Shown here one piece after another: positions 39,164 to 47,288 of a stretch of DNA of 54,956 nt; position 1 is the stretch's first letter, and every line of letters starts with the position of its first letter. The stretch lies in contig JAJEJB010000010.1 in NCBI GenBank assembly GCA_022828135.1, positions 1-54,956 of the forward strand, in the 5' to 3' direction. A program made the translations under genes and the position numbers. The notes under the pieces are model-generated. The model did no database searches, was not told the origin of the DNA, and saw nothing but the letters and a program-made list of their open reading frames with translations. Origin of the DNA: Acidimicrobiia bacterium (GTDB lineage: Bacteria; Actinomycetota; Acidimicrobiia; Acidimicrobiales; Aldehydirespiratoraceae).

Positions 39164-40126
39164 GTGCACCAGACCGAGGTGGCCTTCTTCAGCGAAGGCG
39201 AGAGGCTGAGCGGCCTGCTGCGCTCGCCGGACGAGGTCTCCGCTCCGGCCCCGGCCATCGTCCAGGGGCCGGGCTGGCTCGGGCTCAAGGACGCCAAGCT
39301 CTACCTGCCCTACCACGAGGCCCTCACCGCGGCCGGCTTTCACGTGCTGATATTCGACTACCGCGGTTTCGGCGATTCCTCCGGCGACCGGGGGATGCTG
39401 CTGCCTCAGCTCCAGCTTGAGGACCTCATCAACGCGGTCACCTACCTGTGCACTCGCGACGACGTGGACTCCGACAACATCGGCGTGTTCGGAAGCGGCG
39501 GCACCGGGGGCGGCAACGCCGTGCTGCTGGCCGCGGCCGACCGCCGGGTGCGGGCCGCGGTGTCGCAGGTGCCGGTGGCCGACGGCGAGGACTGGCTACG
39601 CCGGATGCGCCGCGAGTACGAGTGGTACGAGTTCCTCGACCGTCTCGAGGCTGATCGCAACCGGCGGGTGCTGACCGGCGAGGGCGAGATGGTCCATCCC
39701 CGCGAGGACATCATGGTCCCCACCCCCGAGCGCCGGGCCTCGAAGGTGAAGGCCGATGTGGACGACCGGATCCCGTCGTCGGTGCCGCTGCGCTGCGCCG
39801 AGGCGATCATGGACTACCGCCCCATCGATGTGGTCCACCGGGTGGCCCCGGCCGCGCTGATGATCATCGCGGTGGCCGACGACGCCACCACCCCCACCGA
39901 TCACGCCGAGCGGCTCTACGAGCGGGCCGGCGCCCCCAAGAAGCTGGTCATGCAGCGCCACACCACCCACTACGCGGCCTACAAGCAGTACGGCGACGCG
40001 GTGATCCCCCAGATGGTGGACTGGTATCGCAGCCACTTCACCGGCGGCTCGGTCGAGGTGCATGCCAGCACCCCCTCCGAACCGCCCGAACTGCTGGTCA
40101 AGCATCCTGACGGCGCGGCCGGCTAG
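39164..40126 (+). CDS. alpha/beta hydrolase with unusual nucleophile elbow
   Basis: A 320-residue alpha/beta hydrolase of the dienelactone-hydrolase/peptidase S9-like type. Strand and oxyanion segments are visible in APAIVQGPGWLGLKDAKLYLPYHEALTAAGFHVLIFDYRGFGDSSG. The nucleophile elbow, usually GxSxGG, reads FGSGGTGGGNAVLLAA, which aligns a threonine with the catalytic serine. The acid is in IIAVADDATTP and the histidine in HTTHYAAY. The GTG at 39164 follows AGGGGGGA. It may be a thioesterase-like or non-hydrolytic member. The dihydropyrimidinase-like gene follows 20 bp downstream. Confidence 0.8.
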   Translation: MHQTEVAFFSEGERLSGLLRSPDEVSAPAPAIVQGPGWLGLKDAKLYLPYHEALTAAGFHVLIFDYRGFGDSSGDRGMLLPQLQLEDLINAVTYLCTRDDVDSDNIGVFGSGGTGGGNAVLLAAADRRVRAAVSQVPVADGEDWLRRMRREYEWYEFLDRLEADRNRRVLTGEGEMVHPREDIMVPTPERRASKVKADVDDRIPSSVPLRCAEAIMDYRPIDVVHRVAPAALMIIAVADDATTPTDHAERLYERAGAPKKLVMQRHTTHYAAYKQYGDAVIPQMVDWYRSHFTGGSVEVHASTPSEPPELLVKHPDGAAG

Positions 40127-40146
40127 CTCGCTCCCGGGACCGACCG

Positions 40147-41541
40147 ATGCCTGACCCTTCCCCGACGATCGATCGGGTCGTTGCCGGTGGCACCGTGGTG
40201 TCGGGCGCCGGCGTCGAGCCTGCCGACGTGCTGATCGCGGGCGAGACGATCGCCGCTGTGGCCGCTCCCGGAGCGGTGCCGCTGCCCGATTCCGTCGAGC
40301 GCATCGACGCCACCGGCAAGTGGGTGCTGCCCGGAATGGTCGACGTCCACGTGCATCTGCGCGAGCCCGGCTACGTCCACAAGGAGGACATCAGCACCTG
40401 CACCGCGGCGGCCGCGGCCGGCGGGGTGACCACCGTGTTCGGCATGCCCAACCTCAACCCGGTCACCAAGAACCTGCAGGTGCTCGAGGAGCTGTTCGAC
40501 CTCTACGACGCCAAGAGCATCGTCGACTGGAACCACAACCCGGTGCCCAGCGTGCTGGGTGAGGTGAAGCCCATGGCCGACGCCGGGGTGGCCGCCTTCA
40601 AGATCTACATGGTGGTCGACACCGGCCGCGACTACCCGCATCCGTCGGGCACCGGCATCCACGACCACGGCCATCTGCTGCGCATGTTCGAGGCCATCGG
40701 CCCCACCGGGCTGCCGTTCATGATCCACCCCCACGACCAGGCCATCATGGACGTCACCGAGCAGACCCACTGGGACCGGGGCGACCGCAGCCCGGCCGCC
40801 TACGCCCAGACCCTGGCCACCCACAACGGCCTGATCTGGGATGCCGCCATCGCGGTGATCCTCCAGATGGCCGAGGCCACCGGCACCAAGCTCCACATCG
40901 TGCACATGCAGACCGAGGGGTCGGTGGAGCTGGTGCGCCGGGCCAAGGAGCGGGGCGTGCCGGTGAGCTGCGAGGTCAACCACTGGGCGCTGTTCCTGTC
41001 CCGCTGGCGGGACATCGAGGAGCTCGGCCCTTACGCCTTGTCGTACTGGGTGCCCGACCACCACCGCGAGGCGGTGTGGGGCGCCCTCAACGACGGCACC
41101 ATCGACATGCTGTCCTCGGACCACGCCCCCCACACCCGGGCCGAGAAGGACATCGGCTGGGAGGACTGCTGGGCCTGCCACACCGGCACCCCCGGCGTCC
41201 AGGAGCAGTATCCGATGCTGCTGGACTGCTCGATGGACGGGATGATCTCGCTGCCCAGGGTGGCCGAGGTGGTGGCCGAGGAGCCGGCCACCGAGTTCAA
41301 GCTGGCCTCCAAGGGTTTCCTGCGGCCCGGCTACGACGCCGACATCGTGATCTTCGATCCGGCCGACCAGACGAGACATTCGGCCGACACCGTGCTGTCG
41401 AAGTGCGGCTGGACCCCGTATGACGGCCGGGTCACCAAGGGCCGTATCCATCGCACGATCGTGCGGGGACGCGACGTGTACGTGGATCGCAAGGTGGTGG
41501 GCGAGCCCGGCTGGGGCCGACACGCCCGCCCGACGCTGTGA
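40147..41541 (+). CDS. dihydroorotase/hydantoinase/allantoinase family amidohydrolase
   Basis: A 464-residue cyclic-amide hydrolase. Metal and catalytic residues: HVHLREPG, the carboxylated-lysine segment AAFKIYMVVD, FMIHPHD, LHIVHMQTEG, and SSDHAPH with the catalytic aspartate. The sequence is intermediate between allantoinase, dihydroorotase and D-hydantoinase; a role in hydantoin or allantoin ring opening would fit the neighbouring racemase-like and purine genes, but this is inference. It lies just after the hydrolase gene. The last 12 bp including the stop are duplicated downstream around a palindromic element. Confidence 0.88.
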   Translation: MPDPSPTIDRVVAGGTVVSGAGVEPADVLIAGETIAAVAAPGAVPLPDSVERIDATGKWVLPGMVDVHVHLREPGYVHKEDISTCTAAAAAGGVTTVFGMPNLNPVTKNLQVLEELFDLYDAKSIVDWNHNPVPSVLGEVKPMADAGVAAFKIYMVVDTGRDYPHPSGTGIHDHGHLLRMFEAIGPTGLPFMIHPHDQAIMDVTEQTHWDRGDRSPAAYAQTLATHNGLIWDAAIAVILQMAEATGTKLHIVHMQTEGSVELVRRAKERGVPVSCEVNHWALFLSRWRDIEELGPYALSYWVPDHHREAVWGALNDGTIDMLSSDHAPHTRAEKDIGWEDCWACHTGTPGVQEQYPMLLDCSMDGMISLPRVAEVVAEEPATEFKLASKGFLRPGYDADIVIFDPADQTRHSADTVLSKCGWTPYDGRVTKGRIHRTIVRGRDVYVDRKVVGEPGWGRHARPTL

Positions 41542-41612
41542 CTGCCGAATTGGCAGCGTTTTGCACGCTATGCGTGCGTTGTGCTGCCAATTCGCGGCGA
41601 CCGACGCTGTGA
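41530..41612. repeat. 47-bp two-stem palindromic element, copy 2, flanked by a 12-bp direct repeat
   Basis: The palindrome at 41547-41593 has arms GAATTGGCAGC / GCTGCCAATTC, a symmetric internal loop (GTTTT / GTTGT) and an inner stem GCACGC / GCGTGC. CCGACGCTGTGA occurs on both sides (41530-41541 and 41601-41612). The left copy contains the last codons and stop of the hydantoinase-like gene. This looks like an element inserted with duplication of 12 bp. Confidence 0.78.
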
Positions 41613-41630
41613 GCCCGTGAGGAGGGCGCG

Positions 41631-42626
41631 ATGACTGACACCTCTGGCATGAAGTTCGGCCTGCTGATGCCCCATTTCGGCGGCCATGCCAGCCGCCGGG
41701 CCGTGCTCGACGGGGCGGTGCTGGCCGAGAGCTTCGGCTTCGACTCGCTGTGGGTGCGCGACCACCTGGTGTTCGAGCCCCATTCCGAGATGGAGGCGGC
41801 CGACATCACCTTCTACGAGGCGCTCACCACCCTCACCGCCATCGGCGCGGTCACCGAGAGCATCACCCTGGGCACCGGCTCGCTGATCCCGTTCCGCCAT
41901 CCGGTCCACACCGCCATCAGCGTCGGGACGCTGTGCAGCCTGGTGGGCGACCGGGTGGTGCTGGGCTTCGGGGCGGGGACCTTCGACCACGAGTTCGACG
42001 TGATCGACATGGCCGGCGTGGACCGGGTCGCTCTGGTGCGGTCCAACGCCGAGATCCTGCGCCGCCTGCTGACCGAGGACGGCGTCACCTATCGCGATGA
42101 CGTGTACTCGTTCGACAACATCTCGATCGAGCCGAAGCCGGGCGCCCCGGTGCCGTTCTGGTACTGCGGGGCAACCCCCCGCTCGGCCCGCCTGGCCGCC
42201 GAGTACTGCGACGGCTGGATGCCGGGCCGCACCACCCTGCTCACCATCGCCGAGCGGGTGGCCACCATGCAGGAGCTGACCGCGGCCAACGGCCGCCCCA
42301 TGCCCACCGTCGCGGTGATCCCGCCCACGTCGATCGCGGCCACCCACGATCTGGCCCTGTCCGGGGTGAACCTGGAGGGTCTGCTGGCGTGGGCCAACAA
42401 GCGGGGCAAGTGGTGGGCCAAGCCCCCGTCGGGCCAGTTCGCCACCGCCGAGGACATCGAGGGCTCGCTGATCGCCGGCGACCCCGACGAGGTGGTCGAG
42501 CAGGTGGGTCGCTTCGCCGAGGTCGGGGTGGAGCACCTGGTGTTCGACCTGCGCATGAACTTCGACCGCTGGTTCGCCTCAGTCGAACTCCTAGGCCGCG
42601 AGGTCCTCCCCGCCCTACGGGCCTGA
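41631..42626 (+). CDS. LLM-class flavin/F420-dependent oxidoreductase
   Basis: A 331-residue luciferase-like enzyme: MKFGLLMPHFGGHASRRAVLDGAVLAESFGFDSLWVRDHL, TLGTGSLIPFRHPVHTAISVGTL, VVLGFGAGTFDHEFDVIDM, PVPFWYCGATPRSARLAAEYCDGWMPGR. These are typical of F420-dependent members. AGGAGG precedes the ATG. It probably belongs to the same transcript as the hydrolase and the hydantoinase-like gene, with the palindromic element between. Confidence 0.88.
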   Translation: MTDTSGMKFGLLMPHFGGHASRRAVLDGAVLAESFGFDSLWVRDHLVFEPHSEMEAADITFYEALTTLTAIGAVTESITLGTGSLIPFRHPVHTAISVGTLCSLVGDRVVLGFGAGTFDHEFDVIDMAGVDRVALVRSNAEILRRLLTEDGVTYRDDVYSFDNISIEPKPGAPVPFWYCGATPRSARLAAEYCDGWMPGRTTLLTIAERVATMQELTAANGRPMPTVAVIPPTSIAATHDLALSGVNLEGLLAWANKRGKWWAKPPSGQFATAEDIEGSLIAGDPDEVVEQVGRFAEVGVEHLVFDLRMNFDRWFASVELLGREVLPALRA

Positions 42627-42780
42627 CCGCACCGGGATAAGCTCGGTTGCACTACAATGAATCTGAAGTTATTCTGATCTACTAGCTTCGCCACCGGGCC
42701 ATACAGCGGTGCGCCACTGTCCTTCATTTCGCGTACGACGTGCATTCCGCATCCGTGCCGCTGGGCCCAGGAGAAGCCCC

Positions 42781-43233
42781 ATGACAGCAACCGCCCCCGC
42801 CCACCGGGCCGCACCGCACATGACTCAAACCCCCGATCCGGAAACAACCCCGCAATCCCTGGCCGCGGACTCGGCCGTGGAGGCCGGGACCGCCAGGCCC
42901 AGGCTGCGGGACCAGATCGCCGAGAACCCGCTGGTGAGTCTCGTAGGGGGACTCTTCCTTGCTCTGCTGGCCTTCTTCGGGACCGTGATCGTTGCCTTGC
43001 TGGTCTTCGCGCTGACGAGCATGAACGACCGCTTCGACAGTCTTGAGGGTCGCTTGGACCGCCTTGAGGACAAGGTGGACGCGCAGGGTGCCCAGATCGC
43101 CGAACTCGACCGGAAGTTCGCCGCCTTGATCGCCCACCTCAACGCCACGGAGGCGGTCGACGCTGCGCTCGAACACAGATTGCTGATCCCTGAGGCGGGC
43201 GCTATCGAGCCCGAAGGCGAGCCGTCCGGCTAG
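42781..43233 (+). CDS. small membrane protein with a C-terminal coiled coil, hypothetical
   Basis: A 150-residue protein with a Pro/Thr-rich N-terminus, one transmembrane helix (LVSLVGGLFLALLAFFGTVIVALLVFAL, about residues 57-84) and a heptad-like coiled coil (MNDRFDSLEGRLDRLEDKVDAQGAQIAELDRKFAALIAHL). The coiled coil resembles bacterial proteins of the DUF1640/hemolysin XhlA-like type but no family is certain. AGGAG lies 7 nt before the ATG. The 154-bp gap upstream is AT-richer (ACAATG, TTATTCTG) and likely holds its promoter. Confidence 0.7.
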   Translation: MTATAPAHRAAPHMTQTPDPETTPQSLAADSAVEAGTARPRLRDQIAENPLVSLVGGLFLALLAFFGTVIVALLVFALTSMNDRFDSLEGRLDRLEDKVDAQGAQIAELDRKFAALIAHLNATEAVDAALEHRLLIPEAGAIEPEGEPSG

Positions 43234-43270
43234 ACCCGTTCCCCTAGGCTCTAGCCGGCGAGGGCTTGAT

Positions 43271-43753
43271 GTGAAGGAAGCAGTTGACCGGGAGTTCGTG
43301 GTTGAAGCGGCCCGCGAGGCGGTGTGGCCCCGGCTGCTGGACGTTCACGCGGTTGCGTCGTGGTTGCCGATCATGCACTCGGTGACCGAGGTCTCGTCGG
43401 GAGGCTCCGGCATCGACGGGTCCAGTTTCCAGGCCGCCTTCGAGGACAAGGTGGGCCCCTTCACGCTGAGGGCCGACCTGCACATCGAAGTCGCCGGCGT
43501 GCGTGACTCGGAGGAGGTGGCGATCCGGGCCCGGGGCGAGGACCGCCAGATCCGCTCCCGCATCATGATCGACGCCGCGGCCCGCCTGTCCGACGCCGGC
43601 CCCGGCCAGACCCGCGTCCAGCTGATCGGCTCCTACGAGATCACCGGCCGGGTAGCCACCCTCGGAGCCGGCGTCATCCGCTCCAAGGCCACCAAGCTCA
43701 TAGACACCTTCTGCACAAACGCCGCGTCGGGCCTAGCAGCCACCGACAGCTAG
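43271..43753 (+). CDS. CoxG/SRPBCC family protein
   Basis: A 160-residue protein: VDREFVVEAAREAVWPRLLDVHAVASWLPIM matches the CoxG (carbon monoxide dehydrogenase subunit G) N-terminus, followed by FEDKVGPFTLRADLHIEVAGV and a C-terminal SYEITGRVATLGAGVIRSKATKLIDTFCTNAAS. CoxG-like proteins accompany molybdenum hydroxylases, helping membrane attachment or maturation. A molybdenum hydroxylase set lies 2 kb downstream (45811-49589), with the low-GC lipoprotein genes between. The start is GTG without a strong ribosome site. Confidence 0.8.
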   Translation: MKEAVDREFVVEAAREAVWPRLLDVHAVASWLPIMHSVTEVSSGGSGIDGSSFQAAFEDKVGPFTLRADLHIEVAGVRDSEEVAIRARGEDRQIRSRIMIDAAARLSDAGPGQTRVQLIGSYEITGRVATLGAGVIRSKATKLIDTFCTNAASGLAATDS

Positions 43754-43762
43754 CGAGGCGGT

Positions 43763-45244
43763 CTATCCGGGCACTACGTACCGATCGATGCCGCCGTTGT
43801 CTCCTATTCGGAGCACGATGTTGCCGTTCACGGCCATGTGCGGCCAGTCGATCGGTGTCCTGTCGTTCGCCATCAGCCATTCGATCAGGGCCGTGCCTTC
43901 AGGCAGTTCGATCTCTCGCCAGTCGGAACCGTCGGGATCACCAAGCCAATAGATCGTGGGACGGACGAGATCCGGATCATCTTCTAGCGCCCAGGCGTAT
44001 TGTTCGCTGAGGCTTCTGAAGGCGACGATCCCCGAGTTGACCGCACGGATACTAGTGATCGGCGCGTTTTCTCGGGTGATTGGTCCTAGTACATCCCAGG
44101 TCGTGCCATCCGAAGAAAAATGTATGGTAGATGGGCCGAATTCCCAGACTCGGTACCCTCCCAGAGAGCGGTCCGACAGGCGAACATAACCTGACTCGGT
44201 CCCGACTGTGTTGCAGCATATGTACCCGTCAGGCAGGTCGAATTGCTTCGAACTATCTCCCCAAGACGCCGCAATGATCGATGACGAGAGACGCGACGAA
44301 GGATGGTCGATTCTGCCGTCTACCACCCCATAGTCGTCGTAGAGTTCCTCAGTGGTCCCGAGTTCCTCCCAGGAGATGAATCGGGTGTGTGGATCGCGGC
44401 GTGAAGCCTCATCTGTCCACCATTCGACTGTCATTCCCGGCTCCCCGGTGCTCTCATCGCGCCAGGGGCCGTCCCACCTCGGTTCAATCCTGTGGGCTGA
44501 CTCCCTGATGTCGGCCGGCATCAGGGAGAATAGGTTCATGTAGGTCACCGTCCGTAGTTCCAGCAGCCATCCATGTTGTGAGAGCGACATCCCAACGAGT
44601 CTCGGGGCGGCATGCAGGGAGGCGTGAAGTCCCTCGGGTCCGGGAAGCGGTATGTCAATCGTTTCCCAATCGACCAGGTTTGTTGTGATGGACAGCGAGA
44701 TGGAGGGTGGGTTCTCGAGAAGCTGATCCAGCCATGCTGCGTCACTGGCGCTTCGTCCATCCCATGTGTCCAGGTAGGTCGGCCATTGTGAGGCGATCAC
44801 GAAACGCTCGCCGTCCGCTGAGATGCGCATCGTAGATCTGTAATTCTTGACCAAGCAGTCGAGGTCATCAAGGCCCAGTTGTGAGAGCAATGTGGGCTTG
44901 GTGTGCACGCTCGGCACATCCAGATCTGAGAATTCGCTCCACTCCACACCATCCGTCGAGAACCTTGTCCTGAGTTGACCGAATGAGCACGATTCCCCCA
45001 ACGTGGAAGCGGGCAGATATCCCAGGTGCAGGAACCCATCTCCCCAGGGAAGGAGCCTCTGGCGGACTAGTTCAGGGAAGGCCGCCGTGTTGACTGCTTC
45101 AAAGGCGCTCTCGCTCTCACTGTCTTCGGGCTCGCTGAGTTCACTGGCACTCGTTCCGTCGCTGTCGGGCTCAGCACTGGAGTCGCCGGCCGCCCGAGGA
45201 TCGTCATCGTCGTCGTCCGGCCAGGGCTCATCTTGGCTGGCCAC
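43763..45244 (-). CDS. beta-propeller-like extracytoplasmic domain, C-terminal part of a probable frameshifted lipoprotein
   Basis: A 493-residue frame with an acidic start (EPWPDDDDDDPRAAG) and repeated S-x-DG-x-x-W elements (FSTDGVEWSEF, ISADGERFV, FSSDGTTWDVL), as in BNR/Asp-box or related beta-propeller proteins. It has no signal of its own; the lipoprotein signal and Pro/Thr linker lie in the preceding ORF, which overlaps by 17 bp in another frame. I read them as one lipoprotein with a +1 frameshift. Codon use is less GC-biased than the neighbours, suggesting acquired or fast-evolving DNA. The ligand is unknown. Confidence 0.65.
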   Translation of the reverse strand: MASQDEPWPDDDDDDPRAAGDSSAEPDSDGTSASELSEPEDSESESAFEAVNTAAFPELVRQRLLPWGDGFLHLGYLPASTLGESCSFGQLRTRFSTDGVEWSEFSDLDVPSVHTKPTLLSQLGLDDLDCLVKNYRSTMRISADGERFVIASQWPTYLDTWDGRSASDAAWLDQLLENPPSISLSITTNLVDWETIDIPLPGPEGLHASLHAAPRLVGMSLSQHGWLLELRTVTYMNLFSLMPADIRESAHRIEPRWDGPWRDESTGEPGMTVEWWTDEASRRDPHTRFISWEELGTTEELYDDYGVVDGRIDHPSSRLSSSIIAASWGDSSKQFDLPDGYICCNTVGTESGYVRLSDRSLGGYRVWEFGPSTIHFSSDGTTWDVLGPITRENAPITSIRAVNSGIVAFRSLSEQYAWALEDDPDLVRPTIYWLGDPDGSDWREIELPEGTALIEWLMANDRTPIDWPHMAVNGNIVLRIGDNGGIDRYVVPG

Positions 45245-45593
45245 GGCTTTCGGGCGTTGCGACGGGCTGGGTGGTGGACGGAGTTGGGTCCGGTTGGGTG
45301 GTGGTTGGTGCCGGTTCGGGTTGGGTCGTCGTTGGCGGCGGGTCGGGCTGGTCAGCTGCGGTCTGGGTGGTCGGCGGTGGTTCCGGCTGGGCCGCTTCGG
45401 TTGTGGACGCCGGCTCCTCGATGGCGGGGCCAGCCCCGTCGTCGGATGAGGTCGAGCAGCCGAAGGTCGCTAGTGCCAGCAAGAGCAGCCCGGCTGCACC
45501 GGCCCGTTCGCTACCAGCTGCTTGTCGCGGCCCAGCAGCCGCGAGCAGATGCCGGGGGCGAGGCGCAGACCACCTGTTCGTGGTTAGCCGCAT
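45228..45593 (-). CDS. lipoprotein signal and Pro/Thr linker, N-terminal part of the frameshifted gene
   Basis: About 121 residues: basic N-terminus (MRLTTNRWSAPRPRHLL), hydrophobic segment AGAAGLLLLALATFGCS with a lipobox-like LATFGC, then EEPASTTEAAQPEPPPTT and repeated TTTQPxP units, a typical cell-wall-spanning linker. The frame ends at TGA 45228, where the acidic beta-propeller part begins in the next frame. Starts further upstream are possible, but the ATG at 45593 gives a normal signal peptide. Confidence 0.6.
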   Translation of the reverse strand: MRLTTNRWSAPRPRHLLAAAGPRQAAGSERAGAAGLLLLALATFGCSTSSDDGAGPAIEEPASTTEAAQPEPPPTTQTAADQPDPPPTTTQPEPAPTTTQPDPTPSTTQPVATPESRGQPR

Positions 45594-45810
45594 CGGCACG
45601 GGCGGTATCCCATCATTGCGGAACGACGCCTGTGACGATCGGTATGTTGCAGCCGATTCGTCCTCGGCGTAGGGATGCCTGACGGTCGTACCGATCGGCC
45701 TGGCCCGGTTCGGTTCGTGCGCCTCCAGCGGTCGGCCGATGATGGAAGCCGGGCGACACGTTGCCACCATACGAGGCCATGACCCCTAGGTCCATGGAGT
45801 TCCCAGCCTG

Positions 45811-46602
45811 ATGGCTGTGCTGCCTGAGTTGGGGCTGGTCCGGTCTGCCGACCTGGACGAGGCGCTGGCCGCGGTCGGCTATGACCATGCGCCCTACGCC
45901 GGGGGGACTGAGTTGGTGCCGGCCATGGGGCTGGGCCTGCGCCGGCCGGTGGCCATCGTCGACCTCAAGCGGGTCGAGGCCCTCAAGGGGATCGAAGTCG
46001 ATGCTGAGGGTGGCACCGTGACGATCGGGGCGGCGGTCACCCATCGGCGGCTGTCCGACCATCCGGACGTGCAGGAGCACCTGCCGACGCTGGCCGCGGC
46101 CGCCTCCCGGGTGGGCAATGCCCGGGTGCGCTCCACCGGCACGGTGGGCGGCAACCTGTGCTTCGCCGAGCCCCGATCCGACCTGGGCTGCGTGCTGCTG
46201 GCTTTGGGGGCGACGGCGGAGGTTCGCTCGGCTGGCGGTGCCCGCTTCCTCCGCATCGACGAGCTGATCGTGGGCGCCTTCGAGACGTCTCTGACTGAGA
46301 ACGAGATTCTCGTCAGCGTCACCGTGCCCTTCGAGCCGCCAGGCATGTCGTACTGGAAGCTCCAGAGCTACGAGCGGCCGACCTTGGGCGTGGCCCTGGT
46401 GGTCACCGCCGAGCAGTGGGAGGTCACCGTGGGCGCGGCCACCGAGCGACCCACCCGAGCCGTGCTCGCCGCGGGCGACACCGCCGGGCTGGCTGACTTC
46501 GTGGACGGGCTGGAGCTCAGCGACGACATGACCGGCCCGCCCGACTACAAGCGCTCGGTGCTGCGGGCCCACCTCGAACGAGCACTAGGGACGACTCGAT
46601 GA
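45811..46602 (+). CDS. molybdenum hydroxylase FAD-binding subunit (CoxM/XdhB-like)
   Basis: A 263-residue FAD subunit of a xanthine-dehydrogenase-family enzyme. FAD motifs are APYAGGTELVPAM (residues about 29-41) and RSTGTVGGNLCFAEPRSD. The C-terminal CO_deh_flav_C domain is short (YERPTLGVALVV). It passes electrons from the [2Fe-2S] subunit to NAD or quinone. It is the first of three co-directional subunit genes in the order M-S-L, as in aerobic CO dehydrogenase-type operons, though the large subunit decides the substrate. Confidence 0.88.
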   Translation: MAVLPELGLVRSADLDEALAAVGYDHAPYAGGTELVPAMGLGLRRPVAIVDLKRVEALKGIEVDAEGGTVTIGAAVTHRRLSDHPDVQEHLPTLAAAASRVGNARVRSTGTVGGNLCFAEPRSDLGCVLLALGATAEVRSAGGARFLRIDELIVGAFETSLTENEILVSVTVPFEPPGMSYWKLQSYERPTLGVALVVTAEQWEVTVGAATERPTRAVLAAGDTAGLADFVDGLELSDDMTGPPDYKRSVLRAHLERALGTTR

Positions 46603-46690
46603 CAGCCGCATCCCGCGTGTGTCGGGTTGAAGCCGGCCGAACAAGCGGTGCATGGACGAGCCTCGAGCCCGGTGGCCCAGGAGTGGTTCG

Positions 46691-47203
46691 ATGACGGGTT
46701 CGCAGGCGCCGACATCGACCGTGGTTCGGTGCCACGTCAACGGCCGGGATGTCGAGATGCTGGTACCCGTGAGGCTGACCGTGGCCGAGTTGCTGCGGGA
46801 CCGCCTGGGGCTCACTGGCACCAAGGTCAGTTGCGAGATGCAGGTGTGCGGCGTGTGCACGGTGCTGGTGGACGGCAACCCCGTCAGCTCCTGCGCCACC
46901 CTGGCCTGCGACCTCGACGGCACCGAGGTGCTCACCGTCGAGGGTCTGGCCCGCGGTCGGGACCTGCACCCGGTGCAGGAGGCGTTCATGTCGGCCAACG
47001 CCCTGCAGTGCGGCTTCTGCACGCCCGGGTTCATCATGATGGCTGTCGGTCTGCTGGACACCCATCCTGACGCTGACCAGGCCGACATTCGGGAGTGGAT
47101 GGACGGCAACCTGTGTCGCTGCACCGGTTACGAGCCCATCGAGACTGCGGTCACGGTGGCCGCCTCCGGTCTGGCGGCGGCGACCGCGGAGGCCGGACGG
47201 TGA
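46691..47203 (+). CDS. molybdenum hydroxylase [2Fe-2S] subunit (CoxS/XdhC-like)
   Basis: A 170-residue two-cluster iron-sulfur subunit. The plant-type cluster is CEMQVCGVCTVLVDG with a fourth cysteine in VSSCATL; the second cluster is CGFCTPGFIMM and CRCTGYEPI. All eight cysteines are present. The ATG at 46691 follows AGGAG by 8 nt. A gap of 85 bp separates it from the large subunit gene. Confidence 0.92.
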   Translation: MTGSQAPTSTVVRCHVNGRDVEMLVPVRLTVAELLRDRLGLTGTKVSCEMQVCGVCTVLVDGNPVSSCATLACDLDGTEVLTVEGLARGRDLHPVQEAFMSANALQCGFCTPGFIMMAVGLLDTHPDADQADIREWMDGNLCRCTGYEPIETAVTVAASGLAAATAEAGR

Positions 47204-47288
47204 CGGCTGCCGTCGGACAGTCCGGCCGACTCGTCCTCGCGCCTGCGGCTGCCGCATTCGTCCGCCGCGGATCGCCGGAGGCTCTGCG

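Noticed and set aside
42627..42780. Possible tRNA or small gene in the gap before the coiled-coil protein
   Set aside because: No cloverleaf could be drawn, and the minus-strand frame here (containing MHVVREMKDSGAP) has no start site or family match that I can support.
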